From Planctomycetota bacterium (GTDB lineage Bacteria > Planctomycetota > Planctomycetia > Planctomycetales > Planctomycetaceae): 55,480 bases of DNA. The DNA lies in NCBI GenBank assembly GCA_027618475.1, contig JAQCEJ010000030.1:1-55480 (forward strand), read 5' to 3'. Positions 27,041 to 37,600 of this stretch are shown in pieces. Each line of letters begins with the position of its first letter. The stretch's first letter is position 1. The notes beneath the pieces are model-generated. The model did not search any database. It was not told where the DNA came from and worked only from the letters and a program-made list of their open reading frames with translations. Position numbers and translations under genes: made by a program.

Positions 27041-28048
27041 TCAGTTTGTTCGTTCCGTCACCATTTCGAGGAGTCGGCGAACGATGTCATCGGTGCTGAT
27101 CCCTTCCGCCTCAGCGGCGAAGCTGCACGAAATGCGGTGCCGCAAAACGGGGAGCGCCAGATGACGGACATCGTCGCACGATACGTTCAACCGGCCTTGC
27201 AACGCGGCCCGGCATTTCGCACAAAGAATCAACGCCTGACTCGCACGCGGCCCGGCCCCCCACGAAATCTGTTCGGTGATGAATTCCGGTACGCCGGGTT
27301 CCAGAGGACGAGTCGCCCGGACCAGATCGACGGCATAGCGGGTCACGTGCTTCGAAACCGGAAGACTGCGTACCAGTTTCTGCACGCGGATTACGATCTC
27401 CTGATCGCACACCGGTTGCAGATTTACCTCGACGTTCGCCGTCGTTCGTTCGACGATCGTCTCTTCTTCATCGAGGGAGGGATACCTGATAAACGTATTC
27501 AGCAGAAAGCGGTCTTTCTGCGCTTCCGGCAGCGGATATGTTCCTTCCTGATCGATCGGATTTTGAGTCGCTAAGACGAAAAACGGTTCGGACAGTTTGT
27601 ACGTCTTTCCGCCCGCGGTCACTTCGTGTTCCTGCATCGCCTGCAACAGGGCGGCCTGAGTTTTCGGCGGCGTCCGGTTGATTTCATCGGCCAGCACGAC
27701 GTTCGTAAAGATGGGGCCGGGGACGAAGACCGTGACACGTTTACCCGTCGTGTGATCTTCTTCGATCACGTTCGTCCCCACAATGTCCGAGGGCATGAGA
27801 TCGGGGGTAAACTGAATGCGTTTGAATTCGAGCGACAATAACTGCGCCAGCGTGTTGATCATCAACGTCTTGGCAAGACCGGGAACCCCTTCGAGCAGAT
27901 TGTGACCGCCGGCGAATACCGTCACCAGCAGTTCTTCTAGAACCGATTGCTGACCGACGATCACCTGCGACATGCCTTCGAGCATGCGGGCGTGGAGTTG
28001 ACTCAGTTGGGCTAATTCACGTTCAATTTCAGCGGGGGGAATGCTCAC
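27041..28048 (-). CDS. MoxR family AAA+ ATPase
   Basis: 335-aa AAA+ ATPase. Walker A is EGVPGLAKT (K60/T61), Walker B and sensor are VLADEINRTPPKTQAALLQAMQEHEV, and the arginine-finger region sits near NPIDQEGTYPLPEAQKDRF. Subfamily MoxR ATPases are chaperone-like and act with DUF58 and VWA partners, all of which follow in this operon. The gene leads the MoxR-DUF58-VWA-VWA part and is separated by 191 bp from the DUF4159 gene upstream on the same strand, so it may have its own promoter. Confidence 0.93.
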   Translation of the reverse strand: MSIPPAEIERELAQLSQLHARMLEGMSQVIVGQQSVLEELLVTVFAGGHNLLEGVPGLAKTLMINTLAQLLSLEFKRIQFTPDLMPSDIVGTNVIEEDHTTGKRVTVFVPGPIFTNVVLADEINRTPPKTQAALLQAMQEHEVTAGGKTYKLSEPFFVLATQNPIDQEGTYPLPEAQKDRFLLNTFIRYPSLDEEETIVERTTANVEVNLQPVCDQEIVIRVQKLVRSLPVSKHVTRYAVDLVRATRPLEPGVPEFITEQISWGAGPRASQALILCAKCRAALQGRLNVSCDDVRHLALPVLRHRISCSFAAEAEGISTDDIVRRLLEMVTERTN

Positions 28049-28239
28049 GATGTTGGCTTATCAGCAGAAGGTAATGAGGAGGGAATATACGGCTCGGCCG
28101 ATTCAACGGAATGTTGCGTTCAAATGACACGGTCCTCAATAACCTCTCGATTTTGACTTTCTGTGCGTAGAAATCTGGATAATTCAGACGAAATGACGAC
28201 TTTTCTGTCCACCGGTTTGTTCAATCGTGCATCGACGAT

Positions 28240-29799
28240 TTAGTGGCTCAGTGCATACGTAATCGCATTAATCACAATTCGCGTCGCATCGTCGGCGCTG
28301 ACTCCCTTCGCGTAGGCATTCGACTCATGATTCACGCCGCTCATCAGGTCGAACGGCGTATACAGAACCGCCAATCGACCGTCTAAAAACACTCCGTAGA
28401 ATTCCGGATATTCGAGCGTGGGATCATCGCGCAAGGCAGTCGGAGTATACTCGACCCGTTCGATGGGATTCCATCCTCCCAGAAACAGCGGATGCGTGGC
28501 GGGGAGTTTGATCAGTTCCCCCTCGGGAAGTGCTTTTTGAAGTTCTCGCCGAAAACCAATGTCGAACGGCTGTAAACCGGCGGCTGCCGTGGCGACGATC
28601 ATGCCTCCCCGTTCGAGATAGGCTTTCAGACCGTCGGCCTCTTCACCGGTCAACTGAAAATCGTAATGTCCCGTCATAAAGACGAGTGGGTAATCTCCCA
28701 GTTCGGGATCGTCGAGAGCCACGGCCACCGGAGCGTAGTCGACGTCGAGACCGGTATTTTCCGACAGCCCCTGCAATACACTGTTTTGTAGTGACGGATT
28801 GACATCCCAGCTGCCGTTGTAGGCGAGAAGACCGAAACGAAACACGTCGCCGGGGGCGGTGCGTCCGTCGTAGACCGGGAATTCCTGTGCGAGAAAACGC
28901 CCGTACTCGGTAGCCCCTAGAACGTACGAAACCAGATTGACGCCGAGTCGCACGGCGGATTCACCGACGAGGTGCTTTCCTTGCGGATGATACGGTTCGC
29001 TGCTCCAGGCCGCCCCCATACCGATCGGTGCGAGAATCGCTGCGGCGCGCGTACCGATATCGAGTGTGTAGATTTCAGGGGGTTGCTGAAACTGAATTCC
29101 ATTGACGAGCGTCATCACTTTAGGAACGCGATAACGGGCGTTAAACAACGGGTGATCTTGTGGAGCCCGCATGAAGCGTTTTTCAGGAAACACTTTTCGC
29201 ATCTCGCGAACGACGGCTTGCGAAAACTCATCGCGCCCGCGAGCTGCATTGAATAAGATGGTTCCTCCTTCTGAGAGAAACTTTCGCAGGTTATCAACTT
29301 CTTCGGGTGAAAAGGTGAAGTCGTAATCACCGGCCATAAACAGCAAGGGAATATCAATCGGATCGAATCCCTCGCTGGCCAGCGGCTTGGTGGCATACTG
29401 GTAGTTGTTCCCATCCTCCAGCCGGGAATTCACCGACGCCATCAGGTAATAACCGTCGTTGGGAAAACTCTTCCATTGTTCGAACGTCTGAACCGTGCCG
29501 TCGGTGTGCACGTATTCGAGCGTTTCTCCGTATTCGAGCTTGTACATGACAGTCAAGTTCGTAGGAGGAGGAGGCGTACGGGTTTGTGTCTTACGTTGCG
29601 ATGGACCGGGATCGGGAATGACACCCGTATCTTCGCCGCTCGCTTCGGTCTTATCAGGTGCCTTGACCGGCGGTGGCGGCGGTGCTTCCGCAGGTGGAAA
29701 CGTAACGCGGCGCTGGGCAAGTGCAGTGGATGCCTCCCCCAGACCGAGAACGATCATGAACAGGCAAATTCCGACGGTATTCGCACAGACACGTTTCAT
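28240..29799 (-). CDS. Exported protein with tandem DUF4159 domains
   Basis: 519-aa secreted protein. A signal peptide (MKRVCANTVGICLFMIVLGLGEASTALA) is followed by a Pro-rich linker and two DUF4159-like domains, about residues 100-300 and 310-519. Each has the DY(P/D)..(V/L)FMxGxYDF(T/Q)L(S/T)xEE pattern (PLLFMAGDYDFTFSPEE, PLVFMTGHYDFQLTGEE) typical of this amidotransferase-like Rossmann family. ATG 29799 is chosen because it overlaps the upstream stop by 4 bp (ATGA, 29796-29799) and puts the signal peptide at the start. The 18-residue frame extension upstream is rejected. Function unknown; the domain also occurs in BatA-type proteins, linking it to the MoxR operon beside it. Confidence 0.88.
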   Translation of the reverse strand: MKRVCANTVGICLFMIVLGLGEASTALAQRRVTFPPAEAPPPPPVKAPDKTEASGEDTGVIPDPGPSQRKTQTRTPPPPTNLTVMYKLEYGETLEYVHTDGTVQTFEQWKSFPNDGYYLMASVNSRLEDGNNYQYATKPLASEGFDPIDIPLLFMAGDYDFTFSPEEVDNLRKFLSEGGTILFNAARGRDEFSQAVVREMRKVFPEKRFMRAPQDHPLFNARYRVPKVMTLVNGIQFQQPPEIYTLDIGTRAAAILAPIGMGAAWSSEPYHPQGKHLVGESAVRLGVNLVSYVLGATEYGRFLAQEFPVYDGRTAPGDVFRFGLLAYNGSWDVNPSLQNSVLQGLSENTGLDVDYAPVAVALDDPELGDYPLVFMTGHYDFQLTGEEADGLKAYLERGGMIVATAAAGLQPFDIGFRRELQKALPEGELIKLPATHPLFLGGWNPIERVEYTPTALRDDPTLEYPEFYGVFLDGRLAVLYTPFDLMSGVNHESNAYAKGVSADDATRIVINAITYALSH

Positions 29800-31421
29800 G
29801 GCAAGGTCACCTCGAGCGTGGGTTTCTTTTCGTTGGCATCGGCGCGGTACCAACCGGGTTCCGGCGTGACGGTCAGCGTTTTCAGAATTTTGCGTTCCCC
29901 GTTCTCACCAATAATCGGGCCGACGATGTTGACTTGATATTGTGGTGCCGGCTGCGGTTTTGCATCGGCATCAAGATGCCAGCCCCGCACGATTAATGGT
30001 TCTAATGTTCGCGGGAACGGCGTCAGGCTGTTTTTCAGCACCGGTGCAGGGGAATTCCGCACGTTGGGATCTTGCGCACCAGGGGGCAAGGGTTCTGGTA
30101 AATTGGCGCTCTTGAATTCGACCGCCACCTCCGGAGGAACCTGTCCGTCGACTTGTACAACCACATAATACAACATCTGCACAGCCGGCAATCGAGGCTT
30201 GCCCTCCACAATCGGTGCCGGTTCGAAGTTCGGCGGAATCGTGATGTCCTCCGGCGTGATCGGGGAATTGATCAACGTGAGTTGATCGTCACTAATGTAG
30301 ATCTTGTAGCCCTGTGGATGGGGTTGCATGTCGCGAATATCGAGATTCGTCATCTGTATGATCGAGAGATTTTGATAATACCCGGTCTGGCTTTTTTCGA
30401 TCAGCACATCTTCGACGGTTCCAGCGGCGCTGGTCAGCGTCAGTCCATGAGGACAATCGCGAATGTGTAAATTCTTGATCATGAACCCGCTGCCGTACCA
30501 GTACACGCCGGTTGCGCACTTCTCGACGAGCGTGTTCGTCATGGTCGAATCATTTTGACCATAACAGGTGACCCCCGTCGGGTAGTTCCCGCGTATTGTG
30601 TTGCCTCGAAATTCCAACAATGGGGAAGCCGATAAATACACGGCCGGCTGCGGCACGGGAAACGGGTCATCCCGCTCGAACAGATTGTCGGCAATGATGG
30701 CCGAATCGCAACTGGTCGCATTCAAGCGAGAGGTGCCTGTAAAGTGATTTCTGAGCACATTGATCCGCTCGCCCGGTTTTGCGCCGGTATTGTCGATGCC
30801 GGTCGCCTGCACATAAATGTTAATAAGATTCGTTCGCTGGATATCGAGCGTGGTACCGGTTGCCGACTCCACGATTGCCGTGGGATCGACAGGAGGACTC
30901 CCCGCAGGCACCTCTTCGACCGGAGGTTGTGAAATCAACACGGCGTTACGACGGCTTTTCGACAAACCGCCGCGACCGGCGACGATCAGCCCGCCCCCTT
31001 GACTGGTTTTCAACATGCGTTGTTCGGGATCTTCCGCGACAAGGCGTAACTCGTGATGGTCCTTCGACGATTTCGAAGCATCCATCCGTATGTAGCCGTA
31101 ATTGTCGATCAGGCCGTTCACCGTCATGACGATCCGGCCGGAGTTCATCTTGAATTGCAACAGCGCACGGGGATCGAGCGCGAGGTTGCGGCAACTCGTT
31201 TTGCCGTCGTCGTCGCGATCAAAATCGATGACGTCGTCTTTCGAGATCACGACGTCGTCGTCCGGACCGGGCACCTTGCCCCCTAGCCAGGTCGCCCCCT
31301 CCGACCAGGCTCCTCCTCCCGTTGTATTGGAATAAATCTCTTCTGCCGAAGCTGAAGAAAAATTTGCAATGACGAGACAGACGGCCAATATGCAGGTCAT
31401 TCGTGACGATGTATTTGTCAT
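29796..31421 (-). CDS. Exported right-handed beta-helix protein
   Basis: 541-aa secreted protein with a signal peptide ending at SSASA. The segment GGAWSEGATWLGGKVPGPDDDVVIS resembles the G8-type start of surface beta-helix proteins, and repeats of N(T/N)xIxGN..VxxxNxxxCxxG.YWYGSG motifs (about 200-360) form a right-handed parallel beta-helix. The C-terminal 150 residues are proline-rich. Such folds bind or cleave polysaccharides. No lyase active-site set could be assigned. It overlaps its neighbours by 4 bp on both sides, so it is stoichiometrically co-made with them. Confidence 0.8.
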   Translation of the reverse strand: MTNTSSRMTCILAVCLVIANFSSASAEEIYSNTTGGGAWSEGATWLGGKVPGPDDDVVISKDDVIDFDRDDDGKTSCRNLALDPRALLQFKMNSGRIVMTVNGLIDNYGYIRMDASKSSKDHHELRLVAEDPEQRMLKTSQGGGLIVAGRGGLSKSRRNAVLISQPPVEEVPAGSPPVDPTAIVESATGTTLDIQRTNLINIYVQATGIDNTGAKPGERINVLRNHFTGTSRLNATSCDSAIIADNLFERDDPFPVPQPAVYLSASPLLEFRGNTIRGNYPTGVTCYGQNDSTMTNTLVEKCATGVYWYGSGFMIKNLHIRDCPHGLTLTSAAGTVEDVLIEKSQTGYYQNLSIIQMTNLDIRDMQPHPQGYKIYISDDQLTLINSPITPEDITIPPNFEPAPIVEGKPRLPAVQMLYYVVVQVDGQVPPEVAVEFKSANLPEPLPPGAQDPNVRNSPAPVLKNSLTPFPRTLEPLIVRGWHLDADAKPQPAPQYQVNIVGPIIGENGERKILKTLTVTPEPGWYRADANEKKPTLEVTLP

Positions 31422-34180
31422 GGCTGGTCTCCCGGCGTGACTCCCTCCGTAAAATTTTTCAACCAGTGCAATTCCTCATCGGAGACGGCATGAACTTCCA
31501 GGCTGTCGACCTCGATAACGCCATAGGGAAGAGTTCCGATGTAAATCCGGCCGTCGAGCGAACCGGGGGGAGCGTCGAGTAGAAAGCCGATCTTGCGCCA
31601 GCTGCCGTATGTTCGTTCGAGAAAGTAGGTTCCACGTCCTTTGACTTCGAGATTCTCATTTTCCTTGCCGTACATGTAAAGGTAGACGTGCGGGTTGAAA
31701 CCGGGGAACAGTGCATGCATATGCTCGCGCACCCAGCATTCCACCCAATAATGCCCGCTGATCGTCAGATTTTGCAGCGGGTGTTCGTAGGTCAGATAAC
31801 CAAGATAGATCGGATACGCTTCAACCAGGCCGACATGCTGACCCGAAAATCCAAGTCCGCGCACGACCTTGAAGTTCATCGTACTGGACCAGGGAGGTTC
31901 ATCCGGTTCGAAACTGGTCGTCCACGTTTCGAAATGCCGCAACTGCGGTTTTCCACCCGCCTCAGAAGGAGGATCGGCGCGGTCCAGCCGATCTTGAAAT
32001 TCCTGTTTCCGCGCGGCGAGTTTCTCATCTTCGTAATACTTGGGAAACCCCTTTTCCAACACGTTCAACCGCTCGATGGCTTCGGACAACTGTTCCAGGC
32101 GAGCCAGACACTCCGCCATACCGTACAACGTGCGATCCCGGTAACCCGCCCACTGCCGCAATTGAAGCAGAACTTCATAATTTCGCAGAGCGGCATCATA
32201 TTGTCCCGCTGCGCGGTCTGCCTCAGCGCGAAGAAATCGGTAAAGACCTTCGAGCTTCTGTTCGGGATAATTCAATTCAATCTGGTCCAGAAGCAACTGG
32301 GTTTCCTTCAAGTCTCCCGTGCGAAGTTTCTGTTCGGCGACGCGCAATAACGCTCCGCGCGTGATTGCTTCTGACTGAGCCGTCGCCAGAAACTCCTCTC
32401 CTCCCAGCGACGCTGCAAGTCGATACAGTTCTTCCGCCGCTTTCAACTCGCCCGCTTCCACCAGCAAATCTCCCCGTTGAATGGCGGCTCGGCGAATGTC
32501 CGGGTGTTCGAGACGGCGATGTTGTTCTAACAAGGCGTCGAATTGCTTGGCCGCGACATCGGGCTCTTTGAGTTGCCGATGCGTCATCTCGGCAGCCGTC
32601 AATTGCACGCCGACAGCCAGCGTCGGAAGGTCTGCAAATTCATCGGTCGCCTGCTTCAGCGTTTGTTCGAGTTCCTTTTTATTGCCGGCATGTCCCAATG
32701 CGGCAATCAGCGACTTGTACAACTCCGCACGATATTGCGGATCGAGCCCCGATTCGGTCAGACGGTGACGCGACAGGCGTTCCAGCAACGGCCAGCGCTG
32801 CGGCGCTTCGGTGCTTTGCAGAAAATCGAAAATCAGATCTTGTCGTTCGGGGGGAAGCGTCGACACGTCCGATGCCTCAATGTCGCGAATCACGTATCGA
32901 ATCGAGAGCGGACTAACGACGCCAGGGGCGGCCCAGACGTGAACTCGCTTTCGAAACGGGGGAAACGTCCCTCCCCCTGTCAAAGTGACGGTATAGTCGC
33001 CGGGCGTGTAATAGACGTGCCGTACGCTGGAACCGACTCCCGTTGAGCCGTCGCCAAAATCCCATACGACCTGCTTCGGATCGGCCGGCAGGTCTCCCTG
33101 CGCTTCGAAACGAACGAGGTACAACATCGCGTCGCCCGATGTCATCAGCGCATCGTCGATGCCGAAGCCGATCGCGGCACCGGTGCCGCCTTCCGCAACG
33201 TCAAGAGCGGCGACGTGCGCGAAATCGGGGAGTGCGAAGAATTCTTTGGTCACATAACTGAAGGTTTTGGCTTCCGGCGGCACCCAAAGTAGAGAACATC
33301 CCCCGTAGGTGTCGGGGTTCTCCATCAGCACGTGAAACATCTCGACAAGATGCGGACCCGCTTTCAATTCGATTTCGGTGCCGGTCGTCTTGATCGGCAC
33401 GCTTCCTCTCAGTCGCGCATTGACACCGGGTCGATCGCACACCTTAAAGCCGTCGATAAACAAGAATGATGCGTCTTCGGAGTTGACCAGAAAACGGTAC
33501 ACGCCGTCGGCAGCAATGTTCAAATAGCCGCGATACGTGACCGCGTAATGACGGGGGTCGGTCGGACGGAGCGGGTTGGCAGTCTGCACCATCTCGTCGA
33601 CGAAGGCATTCAACAAGACAGGTCCACTTTGCGTCAAGCCGTCGCGAACGGTTGTCCAACTGCTGATGTCCTCTCCCTTCCAATCGCGCGCTTCCAGCAC
33701 GATTCCTTCGGGAATGGGTTCGGATGGCGCAGCGGCGGGGGCATTGGCATTCACCGCGTGAACCCAGTACCACAAGTCCTGCGCGTGCCGCGGGAATTGA
33801 ATCAGCGTATCACCCAGCGGAGCATGTGAAAGGACAGTGACCGGCAGCGAGGTTCCATCGGCGGCCAGAACCAGCAGATCCGAACCGTCGGGCTTAAGCC
33901 ATCCCCCCGTCGGCAACCGGGCGACAATCGATTTTGCCGTCGACGTCGCCGCCTGGGGACCGACGACGCGCAACGTGTATCGAACGAGGTATCCCTCAGG
34001 CCACGCCGGAACGGCCTCGGGGAGCGGTTCCGCCATATTCCTGGGAGGCTCGGCAGGGGGTGTTTCCTGCGCGAAGGTCGCATCGATTGCGATGCAGGCG
34101 ATGAAGAGTCCGACGACAAGACGCCACGATCTCATACAAGACCAGAAGCAATTCGAAATCAAATCTCGCTCCTTCTCCAT
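31418..34180 (-). CDS. Large exported protein with PA14-like, PKD-like and TPR regions
   Basis: 920-aa (longest start) exported protein. A hydrophobic signal (RLVVGLFIACIAIDATFAQ) follows 15 to 18 N-terminal residues; ATG at 34135 would put it directly at the start and is a good alternative. About 170-300 resembles a PA14 carbohydrate-binding domain (YLNIAADGVYRFLVNSEDASFLFIDG). About 340-415 is PKD-like (VVWDFGDGSTG..YTPGDYTVTLTG). About 460-720 is helical tetratricopeptide-like repeats, and the C-terminus is a beta-sandwich. It leads the leftward envelope operon; the next gene overlaps by 4 bp. Confidence 0.8.
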   Translation of the reverse strand: MEKERDLISNCFWSCMRSWRLVVGLFIACIAIDATFAQETPPAEPPRNMAEPLPEAVPAWPEGYLVRYTLRVVGPQAATSTAKSIVARLPTGGWLKPDGSDLLVLAADGTSLPVTVLSHAPLGDTLIQFPRHAQDLWYWVHAVNANAPAAAPSEPIPEGIVLEARDWKGEDISSWTTVRDGLTQSGPVLLNAFVDEMVQTANPLRPTDPRHYAVTYRGYLNIAADGVYRFLVNSEDASFLFIDGFKVCDRPGVNARLRGSVPIKTTGTEIELKAGPHLVEMFHVLMENPDTYGGCSLLWVPPEAKTFSYVTKEFFALPDFAHVAALDVAEGGTGAAIGFGIDDALMTSGDAMLYLVRFEAQGDLPADPKQVVWDFGDGSTGVGSSVRHVYYTPGDYTVTLTGGGTFPPFRKRVHVWAAPGVVSPLSIRYVIRDIEASDVSTLPPERQDLIFDFLQSTEAPQRWPLLERLSRHRLTESGLDPQYRAELYKSLIAALGHAGNKKELEQTLKQATDEFADLPTLAVGVQLTAAEMTHRQLKEPDVAAKQFDALLEQHRRLEHPDIRRAAIQRGDLLVEAGELKAAEELYRLAASLGGEEFLATAQSEAITRGALLRVAEQKLRTGDLKETQLLLDQIELNYPEQKLEGLYRFLRAEADRAAGQYDAALRNYEVLLQLRQWAGYRDRTLYGMAECLARLEQLSEAIERLNVLEKGFPKYYEDEKLAARKQEFQDRLDRADPPSEAGGKPQLRHFETWTTSFEPDEPPWSSTMNFKVVRGLGFSGQHVGLVEAYPIYLGYLTYEHPLQNLTISGHYWVECWVREHMHALFPGFNPHVYLYMYGKENENLEVKGRGTYFLERTYGSWRKIGFLLDAPPGSLDGRIYIGTLPYGVIEVDSLEVHAVSDEELHWLKNFTEGVTPGDQP

Positions 34181-34664
34181 CGCATCGAAAGAGAAATTTG
34201 AGGCCCGTCACCCAAAACCTGACCTGCGACGGAATTAACCCTACTTTTGACTCGAAACGTCTGGCATCTCGTGGGGAATGAGTCAGTTACAGGACAACAT
34301 GTCAGCAGAAAAATTTCCCATCGGCAGAACCGTCAACCGATCCAGATTCTGCCTCTGATAACATATTAACAGCGATCCTGGCTGTTATCCAGCAGGAAAT
34401 CAACCTCCCCGTGTCGAACCTCGACGCGGGTTGATTCCGACATTTTACTTCACCTCGAGAACGACAGTTTGAAGAGATTTAAGACGCCATACCATAGTCA
34501 ACTGTTTTGTCTGTCGTTGTGTCTGTTGGGATATCCCCGCTTGCACTCGTCTCAATTCCACCATTAGAATCAAAAGAGAAGCGTTTAGAGCGAGACGGTT
34601 CCTCCGGAATCGAATTCCTTGAGATCTGTTCGGAGCACGAACAATAATTCTCTGTCGAGGTGTT
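34181..34664. other. Divergent promoter region of the envelope locus
   Basis: 484 bp between the leftward and rightward envelope genes, no gene supported. It contains an imperfect hairpin at 34398-34436 (AATCAACC paired with GGTTGATT) and the rightward promoter candidate at 34619-34648. Shared regulation of both arms is plausible. The leftward promoter was not identified. Confidence 0.5.
34619..34648 (+). promoter_or_regulatory. Candidate promoter of the rightward envelope arm
   Basis: TTGAGA (34619-34624), 18-bp spacer, AATAAT (34643-34648): 5/6 matches in both boxes. A start near 34655 gives a short leader containing GAGG (34656-34659), 5 nt before the ATG at 34665. Confidence 0.5.
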
Positions 34665-37600
34665 ATGATCGACCGAATCGAATCGTTGCAGGGCCTTATG
34701 AAGTCACAGCGACTCCGTTGGCAACGCTGGCACTTGCTCGAAGCCGTCGGCTGGACGCTCTCCGGTCTGCTGGGGTACTTCCTTATCGCCGTGCTCATCG
34801 ATAACGTGGCGCACCTTCCGATACTGGGACGCTTTGCGTTGACGATCGGCCTGATCCTGATGATCGGCTGGCTTGGTCGACATCTCGTCGCCCGATTGCT
34901 TCAACGCCCCGTCACCGAAGACGAAATTGCACTGGCCATCGAACGTCGCACACACGGCGTGGTCGAAAACCGGCTCATCAACGCACTGCAGATCGGCCGC
35001 GAATCAGCACAAGGACAATATGCTCTGGCACCGGCCCTCATCCAGGAAAATTGCCGTCATCTGGCGACGGTCACTCTCCCCGCAGCCACAACGATTCAAC
35101 CGGCGACACGGTGGCTCATTTTTGCGGCGTTTCTGTCGGCGATTGCCGCTGGTGGCTGGCTCTGGCAGCCGCAGCGATTTGCGAGTTCTGCAGCGCGAAT
35201 TTTGATGCCGTTTGCCTCGATCGACCCCATTTACCGAACGCGACTGGAAGTCGAACCGGGGGATATCGAAGCGGCCGGAGACATTCAACTCCGCATTCGC
35301 ATCTTGGGTGAGATTCCGGAAGAACTCGCCGTTCTCACCGACGAACAAAATCGACTCAGCACACACGTTGTATCGACGAATCATTCCCGCACCGTTTCGT
35401 ACAGACTGAGAAACGTGAAGCAGAGTTTGTCGTACGCCGTTCGCGGGGGGGATTTCATGTCTCCCTACTATCGCATCGAGGTTCCGACCCCCGCGCGGCT
35501 GAAACATGTCGAAGCGACGTATACCTATCCCGAATATACGCGGATTTCACCTAAATCGGTGACGTCGCAAGGCGACCTCGAAGCACTGGCGAGAAGTCAT
35601 GCCCGGTTAAAGTTTACGCTCGATCAACCGGTTGAGCATCTCCGGTTGCTGATGCGCAGCCGTCCCGATTCAGACCGCAGCACCGACGGTCAACATGCGA
35701 AACCACGCACACTCGAATTGCAACAATCGAGTGCCACCGAATACGTCGGCGAATTATCATTCGACGACGTATCGGAATACGCCCTGGAAGCGGTTCGCCC
35801 CGATCGGCCCAGCAGGGTCGGTCCCTGGTACGCCATTCGCATCGTCGACGATGAACCGCCACGGCTGACGCTGACCGGATTACCATCGAACGGTGAACTG
35901 GGGATCGACTCACCCATCAGTGTGCAGGTCGAGGCAGTTGACGATCTCGGACTGGCACAAATGGGATTGTTCTTCCGCCGCACGCGACCGAGCGTCGAAT
36001 CGGAAGCGACTGACGGCGAGGGATGGACGGCGATTCAAACAACGACGATCGACCATCTTCGCCAGGCGACAAATCGCTGGGAGTTATTGCCGGCGAATTG
36101 CGGCCTCGTCGAAGGTGAGCGAATTGAACTGGCAGCTCGGGCTCTCGACTTTAATCCGGACCGCGCCACACACTGGACGACCGGCACGCCGCAAGTCTTG
36201 CTGATTGCCAGCGATGGGTCTCAATTGCAATTGCTGTATGAGCAGATTCTGAAAACCGAAGCCGAACTGGCCGCACTGATCGAGGTAGAACAACGGCAGT
36301 TCAATAGTTTGGAGCGGCTGGTCCGCACGCTGGATAACGATCCGAACGCCGATGGCAACGATCCCGAACGCGTCAAAGTGCTGGTAGCGACGGCGACCGA
36401 AACTTCTCTGGAACAGGATCAGACACGTCAGACCGCCGGACGAATCGCACGCGAGATGGCGGCTCCGGCAGGAAATCTGCGTTTGTCTGTCGCTTTACTG
36501 GCCGATGCCGAAATGGTGCGGGCCATTCGAATTCTCGACAGCGTCGTGACGCGCGACGATGCCGCCGGCCGCCGAACGTCGTTTGCCGATGTCCGAGCAA
36601 CAACGCAACGCATCGTGCAAAGTTTGAACGAGATTTACGAACAATATGTCCGATTCCGCAAAGAATGGGAACTGGCGCACATGACGTCGTTCCTGCGAAT
36701 GCTCGCCGATCGTCAGGCGTTGCTTCGCGATCAAACGGTCGGCTGGCGTGACGGATCCAGCGAGGTTTCCGAGACACTGCGCGAATCGGCTTCGCGACGA
36801 CAGACAAAGCTGGCGGAACTCTGCGGACTGGCGGCGACGGCATTTTCCGGACTGGCCGAACGCGCTGCCGAACTCGAGTTGCCGTTAAGCGAAACGTTTG
36901 CAGAAACCTCCGAAACCCTCGACGGCGAAGAGTTGCAATCGGGGCTGTCGGCCGCGACCGATGCATTAACCTCTTCCGAATGGTCGACCGCTGCCGATCG
37001 CCAAACGGAAGCGGCGATCTTGCTCGATGCACTTTATACTCGATTGCGAGAAGCCCAGAACGAAGCTGCCCGTCAGATGTTGTCCGACATGGATCAACAC
37101 GAAGAAAGCGACCTTGCCGGTCAGGCCGACATCGAAAAACTGAAACAAGGCAACACCGAAGACATGCTCGATGAGCCGGAAGGGTTAAGCCTCGAGAATA
37201 TCATCCATAACGCCGAAGTCGCTCGTGCTAAAAAAGACGGTACGGGGAACGACGAGGAATACAAGAACGATTATCTTTTTCCGGACAGTGCCGTCCCCGG
37301 ATTGCAGCGTGCCGACAGCGGCATGCGGCAGGAATTCAAGAATCTTAAACTTGCCGAGTCGCCCGGCAAGACGCCGAGTTTCCCCAGCCAGTCCGACCGG
37401 CAGAGCAATCGTGTCAAGCCCCATATTCAAGAGAAATTCGAGGATCTCGTGGGAGATTTGCTCGAAGAAGAGGACGAGATGAAGGAGAACTACGAGACCT
37501 TCAATCTCAACGCCGCGTTCAATATCAACGAAAAGGGAGACGTCGGCAAACAAGGGGGAGACCTGAACTCAACGGCGGCAGCGGCGGCAACCGGCAATCA

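Noticed and set aside
26624..27574. 316-codon rightward frame across the DUF58/MoxR genes
   Set aside because: Spans two supported genes on the other strand and shows no domain.
34398..34436. Hairpin in the divergent spacer considered as a terminator or riboswitch
   Set aside because: Imperfect stem, no T-tract and no riboswitch core seen; kept only as a note in the spacer.
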